NCBI GenBank assembly: GCA_002796325.1
Contig: PCXA01000007.1
Span: forward strand, 80,586 to 144,585
Reading direction: 5' to 3'
Origin: Deltaproteobacteria bacterium CG11_big_fil_rev_8_21_14_0_20_47_16
GTDB taxonomy: Bacteria; UBA10199; GCA-002796325; 1-14-0-20-47-16
DNA: 64,000 nt
The position numbers and the translations under genes are program-made. Of the stretch, positions 35,769-45,988 are shown piece after piece; the stretch's first letter is position 1, and the number at the start of each line of letters is the position of its first letter. The notes below the pieces were generated by a model. It searched no databases, was not told the DNA's origin, and saw only the letters and a program-made list of their open reading frames with translations.

Positions 35769-37841
35769 ATGTCGTCCGTTCAAAACCGGTCGCACCCTGT
35801 TGTTGCATCTGCACTACCCGCATTAAAGCTCTTGCCGTCTGCATCACCATCACTTCAATCTCCGCCATTACGTTTATTACCACCATCGCCGCCACCCTCT
35901 TTTTGGGGACGTGTTGGGGTATGGTTTGCAAGTCTGATTGCTGCACCAGAAGTTGCCGCAGGGTCGACGGTTTTTTTACAAGGGGATACTTCCGTACGAC
36001 CATTGCCGCCGGTCGTTTCAGATCAACAGCATGTCTTGGGCATTGGACGATTTGGTAAAACCATTGCCAATACATTCTCTGAATTTGCAACTACGTCACA
36101 ACTCATGGCGGAATGGGCATCGGTGCAATCTCAGCTGCTATATCTCCAATTAAAGGCGGGGTCCGATGCTGCATTCGATTCTCAATTGGGATTTTTACAA
36201 CAGCGCTTACAATTAATCGAAGCCTATTTGGGTGCAGCGCTCATGAGTTATCAGTGGTCACGCAACCTCAAAGCGGTTGCCTCCGCACTGCGTGTGCCAT
36301 TGCCAACCGCTTCTGGGGCGGCATCAAGAAGAGGACGACGTGGTGTGGATGAGGAAGATGATACGCCAACTGAAAGAGATTTGACGCTTACCACTCGAGA
36401 ACTTTTTCAACTGATGGGAGAGGTGAATGTTGAAGATCCAAAAAATTGGAGAATTCTAGTTCCTATGAATGGGCGACGTGTTTTACCGCTTACCTTAATT
36501 CAGAAATATATAAAACAATATGTGGCTCTACATGGGCGTGATCAATCAATGCCCGCGGTATGGGATGATGTAAGTAAAGTGAAATGGGTTTTGGGCAAGC
36601 TGCGTGCAATTCAAAGACCTGAAAGTATTTTTGTTACAATTGACCATGCCACTCCAGAGCTATCAAGTCGTTCTCGCAGAAGTAGTACCGAACTGCTTGT
36701 GCAGTATCGGGAGGTGCTGACACTTATTACTGCACAATGGCCTCGAGATGAAAAGGGTGTGTTGCGTAATGATAGAGGAAAGGACCTTGTAGTATCGAAG
36801 ATTGGATTTTCAGATGGTCAAGCGTTGATGTTGAAAACGATTCTCAAATCCCTCCATGCTATAGTTACTAAATATAACAAGAGGCACCAACAAGATAAAC
36901 GCATTCAAGGTATGCCAGGTACCCCGTATTCACGTCATTTTCTAGGTTGGGCGTTACGATGGGCCTCTGAAGATGTAACACTGCGAGTGGAAGGGGAGCG
37001 TGGTTTGGGCAATCAGGTGATTATTGTGAATGTCAATGTTCCGAATGGCGCATCATTGGGAAGCAGAGCCGAATTGTTGTTGAAGGCGATGTTGGTGGAT
37101 CGACCACAACTATTAATGCTGGAATTTCGTAATCTTTCAATTCAGAACTCGGTGACTGGAAAAGTCGATCGTGTTGCAGATCTGCTGAGTCAGTATTGGC
37201 AAATGCAGCGCCCTCGTTTGATTCAGCGTGGAGAGGTGAGTTCAGATGTGCAAAGTTCGATAGAAATACCCGCTGTTATGAATATTATTTATTATCAACT
37301 TACTGGTCGTGTGCGTATGGAGTTTAATCGTGAATGGTCAACACAGCGAATTGCGCATATCGTAAACCACTCACAAATAAAAGGGGAGCCAGGCAGTCTT
37401 GAGGGTAATTTGTCACTATTATGGCAACTTATGTCGATGCCGTTTATTGCAAACACTGGCCAACTTCCAAGCTCATCACAACATGTCCACGTTCTGTATT
37501 TTCCGAAGAGTGGACAAACAACGATGTATACTACGCTTATGGGTGATCTTCTGCAGCAGCTTACCGCTGCAAAAGTGAAACAAGACCCTAGATTCCGTAC
37601 CTTGGATATTCCTGAGAAGTACCTCGAATTAGCACGTCTGGATCGTGATCAAGGTCCAATTGTTTATGAACAGCGTCGTGTCAGACGCTTTCGAAGTAAT
37701 GCCTTTCCTGATGAAAAAACCCGGCGTTCAATTTATGGTTGGCTTGTCGCAAGAAGTGGGGAGCTGCCACAGCCGTCACAAACAGTGGTGCGGCGTCGCC
37801 GTGGTGATGCTGGATTCGAAATCATACCTATTTTAGAATAG
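35769..37841 (+). CDS. Hypothetical protein, 690 aa
   Basis: Not recognised. GGGAGAGAG precedes the ATG. The first 50 residues are Pro/Ser/Leu-rich and probably disordered (SASPSLQSPPLRLLPPSPPPS), followed by a short hydrophobic stretch (RVGVWFASLIAAPEVAAG). The main body (about 85-650) is a long globular region with many Arg and Leu, with a basic/acidic linker (SRRGRRGVDEEDDTPTERD) near residue 195. The C-terminus is Arg-rich (QTVVRRRRGDAGF). No catalytic motif is evident. Both this and the preceding gene lie between housekeeping blocks and look accessory. Confidence 0.6.
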   Translation: MSSVQNRSHPVVASALPALKLLPSASPSLQSPPLRLLPPSPPPSFWGRVGVWFASLIAAPEVAAGSTVFLQGDTSVRPLPPVVSDQQHVLGIGRFGKTIANTFSEFATTSQLMAEWASVQSQLLYLQLKAGSDAAFDSQLGFLQQRLQLIEAYLGAALMSYQWSRNLKAVASALRVPLPTASGAASRRGRRGVDEEDDTPTERDLTLTTRELFQLMGEVNVEDPKNWRILVPMNGRRVLPLTLIQKYIKQYVALHGRDQSMPAVWDDVSKVKWVLGKLRAIQRPESIFVTIDHATPELSSRSRRSSTELLVQYREVLTLITAQWPRDEKGVLRNDRGKDLVVSKIGFSDGQALMLKTILKSLHAIVTKYNKRHQQDKRIQGMPGTPYSRHFLGWALRWASEDVTLRVEGERGLGNQVIIVNVNVPNGASLGSRAELLLKAMLVDRPQLLMLEFRNLSIQNSVTGKVDRVADLLSQYWQMQRPRLIQRGEVSSDVQSSIEIPAVMNIIYYQLTGRVRMEFNREWSTQRIAHIVNHSQIKGEPGSLEGNLSLLWQLMSMPFIANTGQLPSSSQHVHVLYFPKSGQTTMYTTLMGDLLQQLTAAKVKQDPRFRTLDIPEKYLELARLDRDQGPIVYEQRRVRRFRSNAFPDEKTRRSIYGWLVARSGELPQPSQTVVRRRRGDAGFEIIPILE

Positions 37842-37891
37842 GCATACATGAGGTTGTTTTCTCAGGCGCTTTGTACTAGACACACTTGTCT

Positions 37892-39436
37892 ATGACCAAA
37901 CTCAATCTCAAAGATTTTGAAAAACGCCTCAAAATACGTCGGTTAGAAGCAAAGGATTTTAAGGCAGTTGCCAAATTGCAGGAAGAATGCTTTCCCGGAA
38001 TTGGTACTTGGAAAGAAGATCAATTTTTAAGTCAGCTCGAGCAATTTCCCGAAGGTCAAATTTGTGTCGAACTGAATAAGCAAATCGTTGCCTCGTCTTC
38101 CAGTCTGATTGTGGATTTTAGTCACTATACAGAGTGGCATAATTGGAAGGAGCTGTCGGATAATGGGTTTATTCGCAATCACGACCCTAATGGTGATACC
38201 TTGTATGGCATCGAAATTATGGTGAGTCCGAAGTATCGGGGTTACAAGTTGGCGCGCCGTCTCTACATTGCCCGAAAGGAAATTGCGCGGGCACATAATT
38301 TAGCCAAGATCATTATTGGTGGAAGGATTCCAGGATACGGTAAGCGTGCTGACAAAATGTCAGCACGAGAGTATGTTGAAAAGGTGCTGTCGAAGCGTTT
38401 GATTGATCCCGTTCTAACGCCACAAATTGCCAATGGGTTTACACTTAAAGGCCTTATTCAAAATTATTTTCCATCTGACTCAGAATCCCGCGGGTATGCG
38501 ACATTTTTGGAGTGGGTTAACTTAGACTATGTACCAAAGGGCAAGTCTGTTTTGGTACCAATGGAAAAAGTTCGGGTAAGTGCGGTACAGTATTTAATGC
38601 GACCCATTCATGACTTTTCTGAATTTGCTAAACAAAGTGAGTTCTTTGTTGATGTTGCGTCAGATTATCGTTCTGATTTTGTTGTATTTCCGGAGTTGTT
38701 TACTCTACAAATGCTTTCTTGCATCCCAAATGAGCGGCCAGGACTGGCTGCGCGAAAGTTGGCTGAGTATACGCCAGAGTATTTGGATCTGTTTAATAAA
38801 TTGGCGCTCAAATATAATGTAAACATTATTGGTGGGTCTCAGTTTTCTATCGAAGATGATAAGCTCTATAATATATCCTATATGTTCCATCGTGATGGTC
38901 GTATCGGAAAACAGTATAAAATTCATATCACACCAGATGAGCGTCGTTGGTGGGGTGTGACTCATGGAAGTAAAATAGAAGTGTTTCAAACAGATCGTGG
39001 TAAAGTAGCAATTCTAATTTGCTATGATGTCGAATTTCCAGAGTTGGCGCGATATCTTGTAGAACAGGGCGTCGATATTCTATTTGTTCCATTCAATACG
39101 GAAAATCGTCAGGGCTATTTGCGTGTGCGCTATTGTGCACAAGCACGTGCGGTGGAAAATCAAGTGTACGTTGCGATTGCAGGGTGTGTTGGCAATTTGC
39201 CTGACGTTGAAAATGCTGATATTCACTACGCACAGTCTGGTATCTTTACACCATCTGATGTTGGTTTTGAGCGCGATGGAATCGCAGCGGAGTGCAATGC
39301 CAATATTGAAACAGTGGTGACGCATGATATTGACTTGGCGCACCTGCGGCGGTCGCGTTTAAAGGGAACGGTGCGTAACTGGCATGATCGCCGAAAAGAT
39401 TTATATGAAATTAATTATAAGAATAACGATAAGTAA
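37892..39436 (+). CDS. GNAT acetyltransferase - carbon-nitrogen hydrolase fusion
   Basis: A 514-aa two-domain protein. Residues about 10-200 are a GNAT fold ([21 protein letters not shown]; the acetyl-CoA region [19 protein letters not shown]). Residues about 225-505 are a nitrilase-superfamily amidase with triad Glu268 (VFPELF), Lys343 (YKIHITPDE) and Cys377 ([10 protein letters not shown]). The same fusion is known, for example B. subtilis YhcX, with similar length. The reaction is undefined; linked acyl transfer and amide hydrolysis are possible. The ATG at 37892 is used; a TTG two codons earlier is in frame. Confidence 0.88.
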   Translation: MTKLNLKDFEKRLKIRRLEAKDFKAVAKLQEECFPGIGTWKEDQFLSQLEQFPEGQICVELNKQIVASSSSLIVDFSHYTEWHNWKELSDNGFIRNHDPNGDTLYGIEIMVSPKYRGYKLARRLYIARKEIARAHNLAKIIIGGRIPGYGKRADKMSAREYVEKVLSKRLIDPVLTPQIANGFTLKGLIQNYFPSDSESRGYATFLEWVNLDYVPKGKSVLVPMEKVRVSAVQYLMRPIHDFSEFAKQSEFFVDVASDYRSDFVVFPELFTLQMLSCIPNERPGLAARKLAEYTPEYLDLFNKLALKYNVNIIGGSQFSIEDDKLYNISYMFHRDGRIGKQYKIHITPDERRWWGVTHGSKIEVFQTDRGKVAILICYDVEFPELARYLVEQGVDILFVPFNTENRQGYLRVRYCAQARAVENQVYVAIAGCVGNLPDVENADIHYAQSGIFTPSDVGFERDGIAAECNANIETVVTHDIDLAHLRRSRLKGTVRNWHDRRKDLYEINYKNNDK

Positions 39437-39438
39437 TC

Positions 39439-40482
39439 TTATATAATCAGCATACAATCTCCAAAACTGAAGAGACGGTAATTTTCGTGAATGGCAGCTT
39501 TATACAAATCTAAAACACGTTCGCGTGTCAGTAGTGCAGATACGAGCATGATGAGCGTGGATTTGGGTTGATGAAAGTTGGTTAAAAGCCCATCAATTAC
39601 TCGGAAAATATAGCCTGGTGTTATGAAGATTTGTGTTGTTTGGGTTCCCGCAATGAGTTTGCCTTGATCCATATCCCAGGATGATTCAAGTGCGCGAACG
39701 CTTGTGGTGCCGACAGCAATAATGCGCCGTCCTTCTTCTTTGGCCTTGTTGATAATATCTGCTGTGTCTTGCGAAATAATAAGCTCTTCGCCATGCATTT
39801 GATGATCGGCAATGCTGTCTACTCGCACAGGCTGAAATGTGTCACGACCCACGTGCAATACGACTTCTGCAATGGTGATTCCCTTAGATCGAAGTTGATT
39901 CAAAATGGTATCTGTTAAGTGAAGTCCAGCCGTGGGCGCCGCAGCAGAACCCGCATGTTGCGCAAATACTGTTTGGTAGCGTGAGCGGTCGCTTTGGCTA
40001 TAATCGTCAACGGTATTGCGCACAATATAAGGGGGCAGTGGTGGAAGCCCAATTTTTTGCAGCGTTGCCTCGAAGTCATCGCTGCATTGAAAGTCGATAA
40101 GGATTTCGTCGTTATTGCGGTCACAGATTGTGGCAGTCAATTCCGCTGAAAAAGTAAGAACAATGCCATTTTTTAAGCGCTTGGTGTGTGTGGCCATGCA
40201 CCACCACTGGTTGCCTAAAGATGGGGCTTTTCGCAAAAGCAGCACTTCAATGGCGCCACCGCTTTCTTTTTGCCCATAAAGCCTTACAGGTAATACTTTT
40301 GTAGTGTTAAGCACCAAAACATCACCAGCATTTAAGTAGTCTTCAAGTTTTGAAACCGTTGTATGTATGGGGTCATCGCCACTACGGTTTATTACCATCA
40401 TGCGTGATAATTCTCGTTGTGGCAGTGGGTGTTGAGCAACAAGTGCCTCAGGATAGTCGTAGTCGAAGTCCGAGAGTTTCAT
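39439..40482 (-). CDS. queA: S-adenosylmethionine:tRNA ribosyltransferase-isomerase
   Basis: A 347-aa enzyme with the QueA signatures LSDFDYDYPEALVAQHPL, DVLVLNTTKVLPVRLYG, SAAAPTAGLHLT and TNFHQPKSTLIMLVSAL. It transfers the ribosyl moiety of SAM to preQ1-tRNA, forming epoxyqueuosine. Third queuosine gene in the window (with tgt and queC). It follows rnd by one base pair, so the two share a transcript. Confidence 0.95.
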   Translation of the reverse strand: MKLSDFDYDYPEALVAQHPLPQRELSRMMVINRSGDDPIHTTVSKLEDYLNAGDVLVLNTTKVLPVRLYGQKESGGAIEVLLLRKAPSLGNQWWCMATHTKRLKNGIVLTFSAELTATICDRNNDEILIDFQCSDDFEATLQKIGLPPLPPYIVRNTVDDYSQSDRSRYQTVFAQHAGSAAAPTAGLHLTDTILNQLRSKGITIAEVVLHVGRDTFQPVRVDSIADHQMHGEELIISQDTADIINKAKEEGRRIIAVGTTSVRALESSWDMDQGKLIAGTQTTQIFITPGYIFRVIDGLLTNFHQPKSTLIMLVSALLTRERVLDLYKAAIHENYRLFSFGDCMLII

Positions 40483-40483
40483 T

Positions 40484-41647
40484 TTATTTTAAACTCAGCT
40501 GTCCATTTTGAAGGGAAATGCCCATCTGGCCATTTAAAAAGCCCCACAACTCTTGACCAATCATTTTGCAAACATCTGATGAAATGAGTTTTGCGGTTAC
40601 CCAATCATCTGGTCCATTGTATTTTCCAAATACAATTTTCTCAGCTGTTTCGCGGTCAATTAAGTGGCGCGCGCTGAGATTGTGATTTTGTGCAAGAATT
40701 TTGACTGCAAATTGAAAGACTTCGATCGCCAAGCGATCCTCTTGCGAGTCACGCGATTTATGTTTTGGTGATTCAGAAAACTCAGGAAGAATATCCGTTG
40801 ATTTACAGAGCTCAAGTAGCTCGTCTGTATGTTGGGCCATGAAGCTTCGGCTAATCCCGCGAAAGCTATGCAGGTGGCCAGCCTCGGTGGGGCGAGTCGA
40901 TGCAATGTCGATCAGCGCTTGATCATCTGCGACGCGACGCCGTGGAATATTGACCTTGCGAGCTAATCCCTCACGCCATTCCAATAGCCTGACCAAAACA
41001 GATAGTGAATGCTTATCCATCCGCTTGCGCTTCCCAATCTTTGTGGCTGCATCAATGGCATTGAATTCAAATCGTTCAGGGTGCGTCCATTCTTGTGATA
41101 ATTCCATGGCCCAATCTAAGCGTTCTGCCTTTACAAGTTGTGCAGAAAGACTTTCATGAGCTGCAACTAGATGCGCAACATCTTCACGTGCATATTTTAG
41201 AAGTTCATTGGGCAGGGGACGTTGAAGCCAATTGGTACGGCTGTGACCCTTTGCAATAGTGATATTTACGGTTTGTTCAAGTAGCTTGCCTAGACCAATT
41301 TGATCTCCCATGCCGATTAGTGATGCTGCAATACTAGTGTCAAATATGGGTGTGGCAAGATATCCATAAGTGGTCCAAAGACATTCTTGATCCGCTTGTG
41401 CTGAATGTAATATTTTAAGAATAGAAGGGTTGGTAAAAATAGTTTGTAATGGAACAAGTTGTTCCTTTTTAAATGCCAGTGGATCAATCAAAAAGCTTTC
41501 TGATTGGGTGGCCACCTGAATTAATGCGAGGTTTGGAAAAAAAGTGCTTTCGCGAATGAACTCTGTATCAAAGGCAATGACTGGTGCCTGCGAAAGGACA
41601 TCGCATGCCCGTCGAAGTTCGGTTTCAGTAACAATTAGGTTACTCAT
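40484..41647 (-). CDS. rnd: Ribonuclease D
   Basis: A 387-aa DEDD exonuclease. Exo I is in VIAFDTEFIRE, Exo II in LHSAQADQECLW, Exo III in YAREDVAHLVAAH. Residues about 210-290 match an HRDC domain (LLEWREGLARKVNIPRRRVADDQALIDIA). It trims tRNA and other RNA 3' ends. Length fits E. coli RNase D (375 aa). Located between the SpoIID-domain gene and queA in a tight minus-strand run. Confidence 0.9.
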   Translation of the reverse strand: MSNLIVTETELRRACDVLSQAPVIAFDTEFIRESTFFPNLALIQVATQSESFLIDPLAFKKEQLVPLQTIFTNPSILKILHSAQADQECLWTTYGYLATPIFDTSIAASLIGMGDQIGLGKLLEQTVNITIAKGHSRTNWLQRPLPNELLKYAREDVAHLVAAHESLSAQLVKAERLDWAMELSQEWTHPERFEFNAIDAATKIGKRKRMDKHSLSVLVRLLEWREGLARKVNIPRRRVADDQALIDIASTRPTEAGHLHSFRGISRSFMAQHTDELLELCKSTDILPEFSESPKHKSRDSQEDRLAIEVFQFAVKILAQNHNLSARHLIDRETAEKIVFGKYNGPDDWVTAKLISSDVCKMIGQELWGFLNGQMGISLQNGQLSLK

Positions 41648-41654
41648 CTTATCC

Positions 41655-42782
41655 TCAGTTTGTCACAATTTTAGCGCCGGGGTAGTAGAATGACAGTATT
41701 TGTGTTGAAGTTTTCCCCTTTTCGGCCATGCCATGTGCACCCCATTGGCACATTCCTACGCCGTGTCCGTAACCACGCCCAGTCAATGTGAGTGAATGGC
41801 GATGTTTTTTGGCTGTAAACCATGTGCTCTTTACGGTTTCATATCCCAGCGCTTTGCGAAATTGGTTGCCAGTCATTTGAATTGTTCTGTGATCACGTGT
41901 TGCCAGTTTGACGGATTCAACACGTCCATTACGTTCTGTGTTGAAGTGAATTTGATCGAGTGAGCTCAGACCAGGTAATCGGGATTGCAAAACTCCAATA
42001 ACCTGTGCATCGCTGAATTCGGCTTTCCAATGTGCAGCAGGCGCCTCATGACAGAATGGGTCTCGCGTGACAGCGGGTGGAAATGGTGCTTTGCTTTCTG
42101 GACTTAAGTCCTTTGCCACCGCTGAGAATGATTCGCCGGCACCACCACAGCAGCTATGATAGAACGCTTTCAAAGTCTTTCCACGATACACCAAAATTTG
42201 GTTTGAGGTGTCCAAGACAGCAGCCTGAATGTTGGCTGGAATTTTGATCCGTGGATCATAGACTTGATCTCGCGTGGTAATGGCCACATCAAATGGGGCA
42301 TAGTGACGTTCTTTGGCAACAGCCATTGCGTAGCTGCGCGATGCGATGGCTTGCGCCTTTAACGCTTCAATGGGCCAATTGTGTCCAACTTCTCCTTGCA
42401 TGACACCGATGAGGTATAAATCCATTGGAAGCGTTTCAACCACTTCCAGTCTTTTATGCCCATCTGCAAGCAGTCGCACCTGGCCTTGCGTCGGAATGTC
42501 GTTGATCGAGAGTATGCCTTCACCTGAAATACACTCCAGTGTGTTGCCCATAACCAGTCGCTCATTGAGTAAAAAACCAGCTCCTGTATGGCGGATAATG
42601 GCAGCCTGAAGTGGCGTTTGTGTCCGTTCTGTCGCGGTTGCGGTGGGTAAATAGCAGTAAAAATTGTGTCCTGTCATGGTGAGGTAGGGGGCGTTTTGAA
42701 CAAGCGCCACGCGAATGGGTTGGGAGTTGCCAAGGGCGATATTGGACAATAAAACCAAAAAAGCTATTAAAATCGAATACAT
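41655..42782 (-). CDS. SpoIID/LytB-domain protein
   Basis: A 375-aa exported protein. The ATG at 42782 gives a clean signal peptide (YSILIAFLVLLSNIALG); the longer frame starts at a TTG. The SpoIID domain has MDLYLIGVMQGEVGHNWPIEALKAQAIASRSYAM, YHSCCGGAGESF, and the C-terminal GRGYGHGVGMCQWGAHGMAEKG. In sporulating bacteria SpoIID is a lytic transglycosylase; in Gram-negatives related proteins act as amidase enhancers on peptidoglycan. No sporulation context here. Divergent from the GGDEF gene. Confidence 0.9.
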   Translation of the reverse strand: MYSILIAFLVLLSNIALGNSQPIRVALVQNAPYLTMTGHNFYCYLPTATATERTQTPLQAAIIRHTGAGFLLNERLVMGNTLECISGEGILSINDIPTQGQVRLLADGHKRLEVVETLPMDLYLIGVMQGEVGHNWPIEALKAQAIASRSYAMAVAKERHYAPFDVAITTRDQVYDPRIKIPANIQAAVLDTSNQILVYRGKTLKAFYHSCCGGAGESFSAVAKDLSPESKAPFPPAVTRDPFCHEAPAAHWKAEFSDAQVIGVLQSRLPGLSSLDQIHFNTERNGRVESVKLATRDHRTIQMTGNQFRKALGYETVKSTWFTAKKHRHSLTLTGRGYGHGVGMCQWGAHGMAEKGKTSTQILSFYYPGAKIVTN

Positions 42783-42851
42783 AGATGCAATTTTTCCTAT
42801 TCGCTGTCGGGGCAATGGCGGCAAAGAGATAGCGGAATTTCGGTATTTTAG

Positions 42852-42878
42852 GCAACATTTTTCGGCCCATGCCGATAT
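42852..42878 (+). promoter_or_regulatory. Sigma28-like promoter, copy 5
   Basis: GCAACATT (42852-42859), 11-base spacer, GCCGATAT (42871-42878), in the divergent gap between the SpoIID and GGDEF genes. The start of transcription expected near 42885 excludes the in-frame ATG at 42869 and supports translation from 42926. Confidence 0.65.
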
Positions 42879-42925
42879 TAACCATAGGACGAATAAGCAA
42901 AATTCTGATATATTACGCGCGTTTT

Positions 42926-44344
42926 ATGAAAACAACACGAGCCAAAGAATCACCAAAGTTGTCACTTTCCATACATACACGTATTTTTGTGCTGGTGGGC
43001 ATGCTGTATATTACCCTGTGGTCAGGCATCGGCCTACTCGTGCGTTCAGGCGGCATTTCGATAACAGGTACGTTAATGGATGTACCCGTTCGTCATTGGC
43101 TGCAAGCACTATGTTTGAGTATCACGATTATTGCTGCAGTGGTGGTTTCTCGCCTATGGGGCTATTCTGATGGTGCGATTATCAGAAGGTTGCTGCGCAA
43201 GTGGGCAAGCAAGATGGCTGAGAAAAATCGTGTTATTGCACAAACCAACAAAGAGTTAGAGGTACTTGTACAAGATCTATCGACTCTATACACAATTGGC
43301 CAGAGTGTTAACTCCACAATTGATTTGGAAGAGTTGTTCCAGAATATCTGTAGTAATTTGCCCCGCCAAATTGGCATTCAGGAATTTACGCTGATGTTAC
43401 TTGATCCGCAGCATCGTCGCTTGCATGTGAAAGCGGCATGGGGTTTTCAGCATGTAGAGCAAGTCCGTAACCTATCGTTTGCAGTAGGTGAGGGCGTTAC
43501 AGGGTTAGTTGCTCAGTTAGGGCGCATGATTTATGTGCAGGATATACAAAAAGATATGCGATATATGAATTATCGTGGTGAAAAGAGGCGTAAGGGGTCA
43601 TTTTTATCGATGCCTCTCAATTATAAAGGTGAATTGATTGGTGTTATGAATTGTGGCCGTTCTAAACCAAGTGCATTTTCCAAAAATGAAATTAAACTTT
43701 TGCAGTTGATCGCCAACCAAATTGCGCTTTCTATTGCGAATGCGCGTTTATATGCCAAAACGCGTGAGTTGTCTGTGCGCGATGAATTGACGGGTTTATA
43801 CAATCGGCGGCATTTTTTACATGTTCTGCAATTGGAATGGAAGCGTGCCTCACGTTTTCACCATCCTATGTCACTGTTAATGATTGATGTGGATCACTTC
43901 AAGAAGTGCAATGACAGTTACGGGCACAAAGAAGGTGATCGCGTGCTACGACATATGGGTAAGCTTCTGGTCAAGACGTTGCGTGAAGTGGACACTCTGG
44001 CACGTTTTGGTGGCGAAGAATTTGTAGTCCTTCTACCAGACACTGATCGTAATGGTGCGCTGGCGGTAGGTGAAAAGTTGCGGCGCATTATAGATGAAGA
44101 AGGTTTTGTATTGTCAGATAAAAAACCAATTCCGATCACAATTAGTGTTGGGGTATCCAATTATCCTAATGATGTTAAAGATCTAGAGGATCTGGTTGAT
44201 CACGCAGATATAGCGCTCTATGATGCCAAGGATCAGGGGCGTAATCGTGTGGTACCGTACCCCATGTCACCCGCGAGTGATGTTGAAAAATCAGAAGAAA
44301 AATCAGAAGAGTTGGTTGTCGCTAACGGGCGTACAATTAATTAA
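42926..44344 (+). CDS. Membrane GAF-GGDEF diguanylate cyclase
   Basis: A 472-aa protein. Two N-terminal membrane segments (about 17-40 and 60-80) are followed by a short coiled coil (KMAEKNRVIAQTNKELEVLVQDLSTL), a GAF domain (about 120-270) and a GGDEF domain (about 290-455). The active-site loop RFGGEEFVV (near residue 361) is intact and MIDVDHFKKCND supplies the metal Asp, so it should make cyclic di-GMP from two GTP. No RxxD inhibitory site five residues before GGEEF is apparent. The ATG at 42926 is preferred because the sigma28-like promoter overlaps the upstream start; it lacks a strong ribosome site. Confidence 0.88.
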   Translation: MKTTRAKESPKLSLSIHTRIFVLVGMLYITLWSGIGLLVRSGGISITGTLMDVPVRHWLQALCLSITIIAAVVVSRLWGYSDGAIIRRLLRKWASKMAEKNRVIAQTNKELEVLVQDLSTLYTIGQSVNSTIDLEELFQNICSNLPRQIGIQEFTLMLLDPQHRRLHVKAAWGFQHVEQVRNLSFAVGEGVTGLVAQLGRMIYVQDIQKDMRYMNYRGEKRRKGSFLSMPLNYKGELIGVMNCGRSKPSAFSKNEIKLLQLIANQIALSIANARLYAKTRELSVRDELTGLYNRRHFLHVLQLEWKRASRFHHPMSLLMIDVDHFKKCNDSYGHKEGDRVLRHMGKLLVKTLREVDTLARFGGEEFVVLLPDTDRNGALAVGEKLRRIIDEEGFVLSDKKPIPITISVGVSNYPNDVKDLEDLVDHADIALYDAKDQGRNRVVPYPMSPASDVEKSEEKSEELVVANGRTIN

Positions 44345-45042
44345 CCGTTCTTTTCGGGAACAGGCTTTCCTAAAAATTCCAAGACGACTTTCATATCTTC
44401 CCAAACAGGTTTTTTCATATTGGGGTTCCGGAGTAAAAATGCGGGATGAAATGTGGGCATGACTTTATAGCCTTGCCAATCTTGAATTTTACCGCGAATT
44501 TTAGAAATGGGTGTATCCACTTCAAGCAAATTTTTAACAGCAGTTGCACCTAGGCACACAATGAGTTTGGGTTTAATGACGGCAATCCGCCGAAGTAAAA
44601 AGGGTTTGCATGTGGCTGATTCGTCGGGTTCGGGTGCACGATTGTTGGGTGGGCGGCACATGACAATATTATTGATGTAGACATCGCTGCGCTGCAGGCC
44701 CATGGCCTCAATAATTTTGGTCAACAGCTTCCCTGCTCGTCCCACAAAAGGTTCGCCCTGTGCATCTTCATCTGCCCCAGGTCCTTCGCCAATAAACATG
44801 AGCTCTGCATGGGGATTACCCACACCAAAGACAATGTTGGTACGGGTACTACACAGTTTGCACCGTTGGCAGTCACCAACATCATTTCGAATGTCATCAA
44901 GCGATTCTCCAGCGTGAATAGGGGTAGTGGCGGATGACCCCTGCACCGTGTTGTATGTTGGAATTCCTTGGATACCCATTGATTGTTGAAATTGCAGGTG
45001 ACTTTTGAGTGATGAAGCGAGTTTTTGTTTCTCTGTTGTCAT
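44341..45042 (-). CDS. Uracil-DNA glycosylase, iron-sulphur family (type 4-like)
   Basis: A 233-aa protein. The family motifs are [20 protein letters not shown] (two cluster Cys), [28 protein letters not shown] (catalytic motif A), [16 protein letters not shown] and the C-terminal [11 protein letters not shown] (motif B). It removes uracil from DNA in base excision repair. About 60 residues precede the core and look linker-like. The last bases overlap the end of the GGDEF gene (convergent) and the 5' end is divergent from the phospholipase-like gene. Confidence 0.9.
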   Translation of the reverse strand: MTTEKQKLASSLKSHLQFQQSMGIQGIPTYNTVQGSSATTPIHAGESLDDIRNDVGDCQRCKLCSTRTNIVFGVGNPHAELMFIGEGPGADEDAQGEPFVGRAGKLLTKIIEAMGLQRSDVYINNIVMCRPPNNRAPEPDESATCKPFLLRRIAVIKPKLIVCLGATAVKNLLEVDTPISKIRGKIQDWQGYKVMPTFHPAFLLRNPNMKKPVWEDMKVVLEFLGKPVPEKNG

Positions 45043-45064
45043 GACCTGTGGCTATAATGCGCTC

Positions 45065-45979
45065 ATGATATTTGTCTACCTTCTTTTCGTTGTTGCGGTG
45101 CTTTTAATTCCGGATACTGCCTTTGCATGGGGCCCAGGGATGCATCTGGAGACATCTTTGGTTGTCTTGGAGCGTATCCGTGAAATTGCACCGTCCATTG
45201 CCGCGATTATTGCCGAACATCCCCGTCATTTTATTTATGGCACGGTGAGTCCGGATATCCTCGTGGGAAAGCGCTATGCAGGCTACCATTGGCATTGCCA
45301 CAATTGGAATGTGGCTAAAGTGTTATTGGATACCGCTAAAACGACAGCCGAGAAGGCGGGTGTTTATGGATATTTAACACATCTGGCTGCGGATACAGTC
45401 GCTCATAATTACTATGTGCCCTATAAAACGGTGCGTGGATATAGTGCCAAGATGCTGTCTCATACCTATTGGGAGCTGCGTTACGATTTGAATGTGGATA
45501 ATCGGGTGTGGAAGGAAATTACCCATATTACCAAAGGGGACTATGTTGATTTTGACGCGTTGATGGAAAAAACGCTGCGTAAAACCATTCTTTCATTTCG
45601 AACAAGCCGATTCATATTTAAGGGATTGCTTAAGTTGGAACAATTGAAGCACTTGCGGCAAACTCTGCAGGTGTTTGCCAAGAAATCCCAATGGAAGATT
45701 GCGCCTGAACGGTATTCTCATTTTTATGATTTGACGATCAATACAGTGATGAATTTTTTGCAAGATCCACAGCGGGCACATTGTTTGGCTGCGGATCCAT
45801 CGGGCATGGCACGACTGTCAGAATCATTGCAGTTACGTAATCGGATTCGTGAGAATTTACGCCGGAAAGTAATCACACGTGCGCAAGCCGATAAATGGGT
45901 AGAGTTATCTGCAAAACAGCTTGAAGAATCGTTGTTTTTACCCGTAATTTGGTGGCCAGATGTGTATGATGTGGTGTAG
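45065..45979 (+). CDS. Zinc-dependent phospholipase C-like secreted protein
   Basis: A 304-aa exported protein. The ATG at 45065 gives a signal peptide (IFVYLLFVVAVLLIPDTAFA); cleavage after AFA would leave Trp22 as the new N-terminus, as in zinc phospholipase C where the N-terminal Trp binds zinc. Other likely ligands: His26, ERIREIAP..., SPDI, WHCHNW and YLTHLAADTVAHNYYVPY. The family hydrolyses phospholipids. It is upstream of the MgtE_N/CBS gene by 9 bp and the two may form an operon with the NRAMP-like gene; a functional link is not evident. Confidence 0.75.
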   Translation: MIFVYLLFVVAVLLIPDTAFAWGPGMHLETSLVVLERIREIAPSIAAIIAEHPRHFIYGTVSPDILVGKRYAGYHWHCHNWNVAKVLLDTAKTTAEKAGVYGYLTHLAADTVAHNYYVPYKTVRGYSAKMLSHTYWELRYDLNVDNRVWKEITHITKGDYVDFDALMEKTLRKTILSFRTSRFIFKGLLKLEQLKHLRQTLQVFAKKSQWKIAPERYSHFYDLTINTVMNFLQDPQRAHCLAADPSGMARLSESLQLRNRIRENLRRKVITRAQADKWVELSAKQLEESLFLPVIWWPDVYDVV

Positions 45980-45988
45980 GAGGCCCAA

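Noticed and set aside
45890..45900. GCCGATAA inside the phospholipase-like gene as another sigma28-like -10
   Set aside because: No GCAAC or TAAA at the required distance and it lies within coding sequence.
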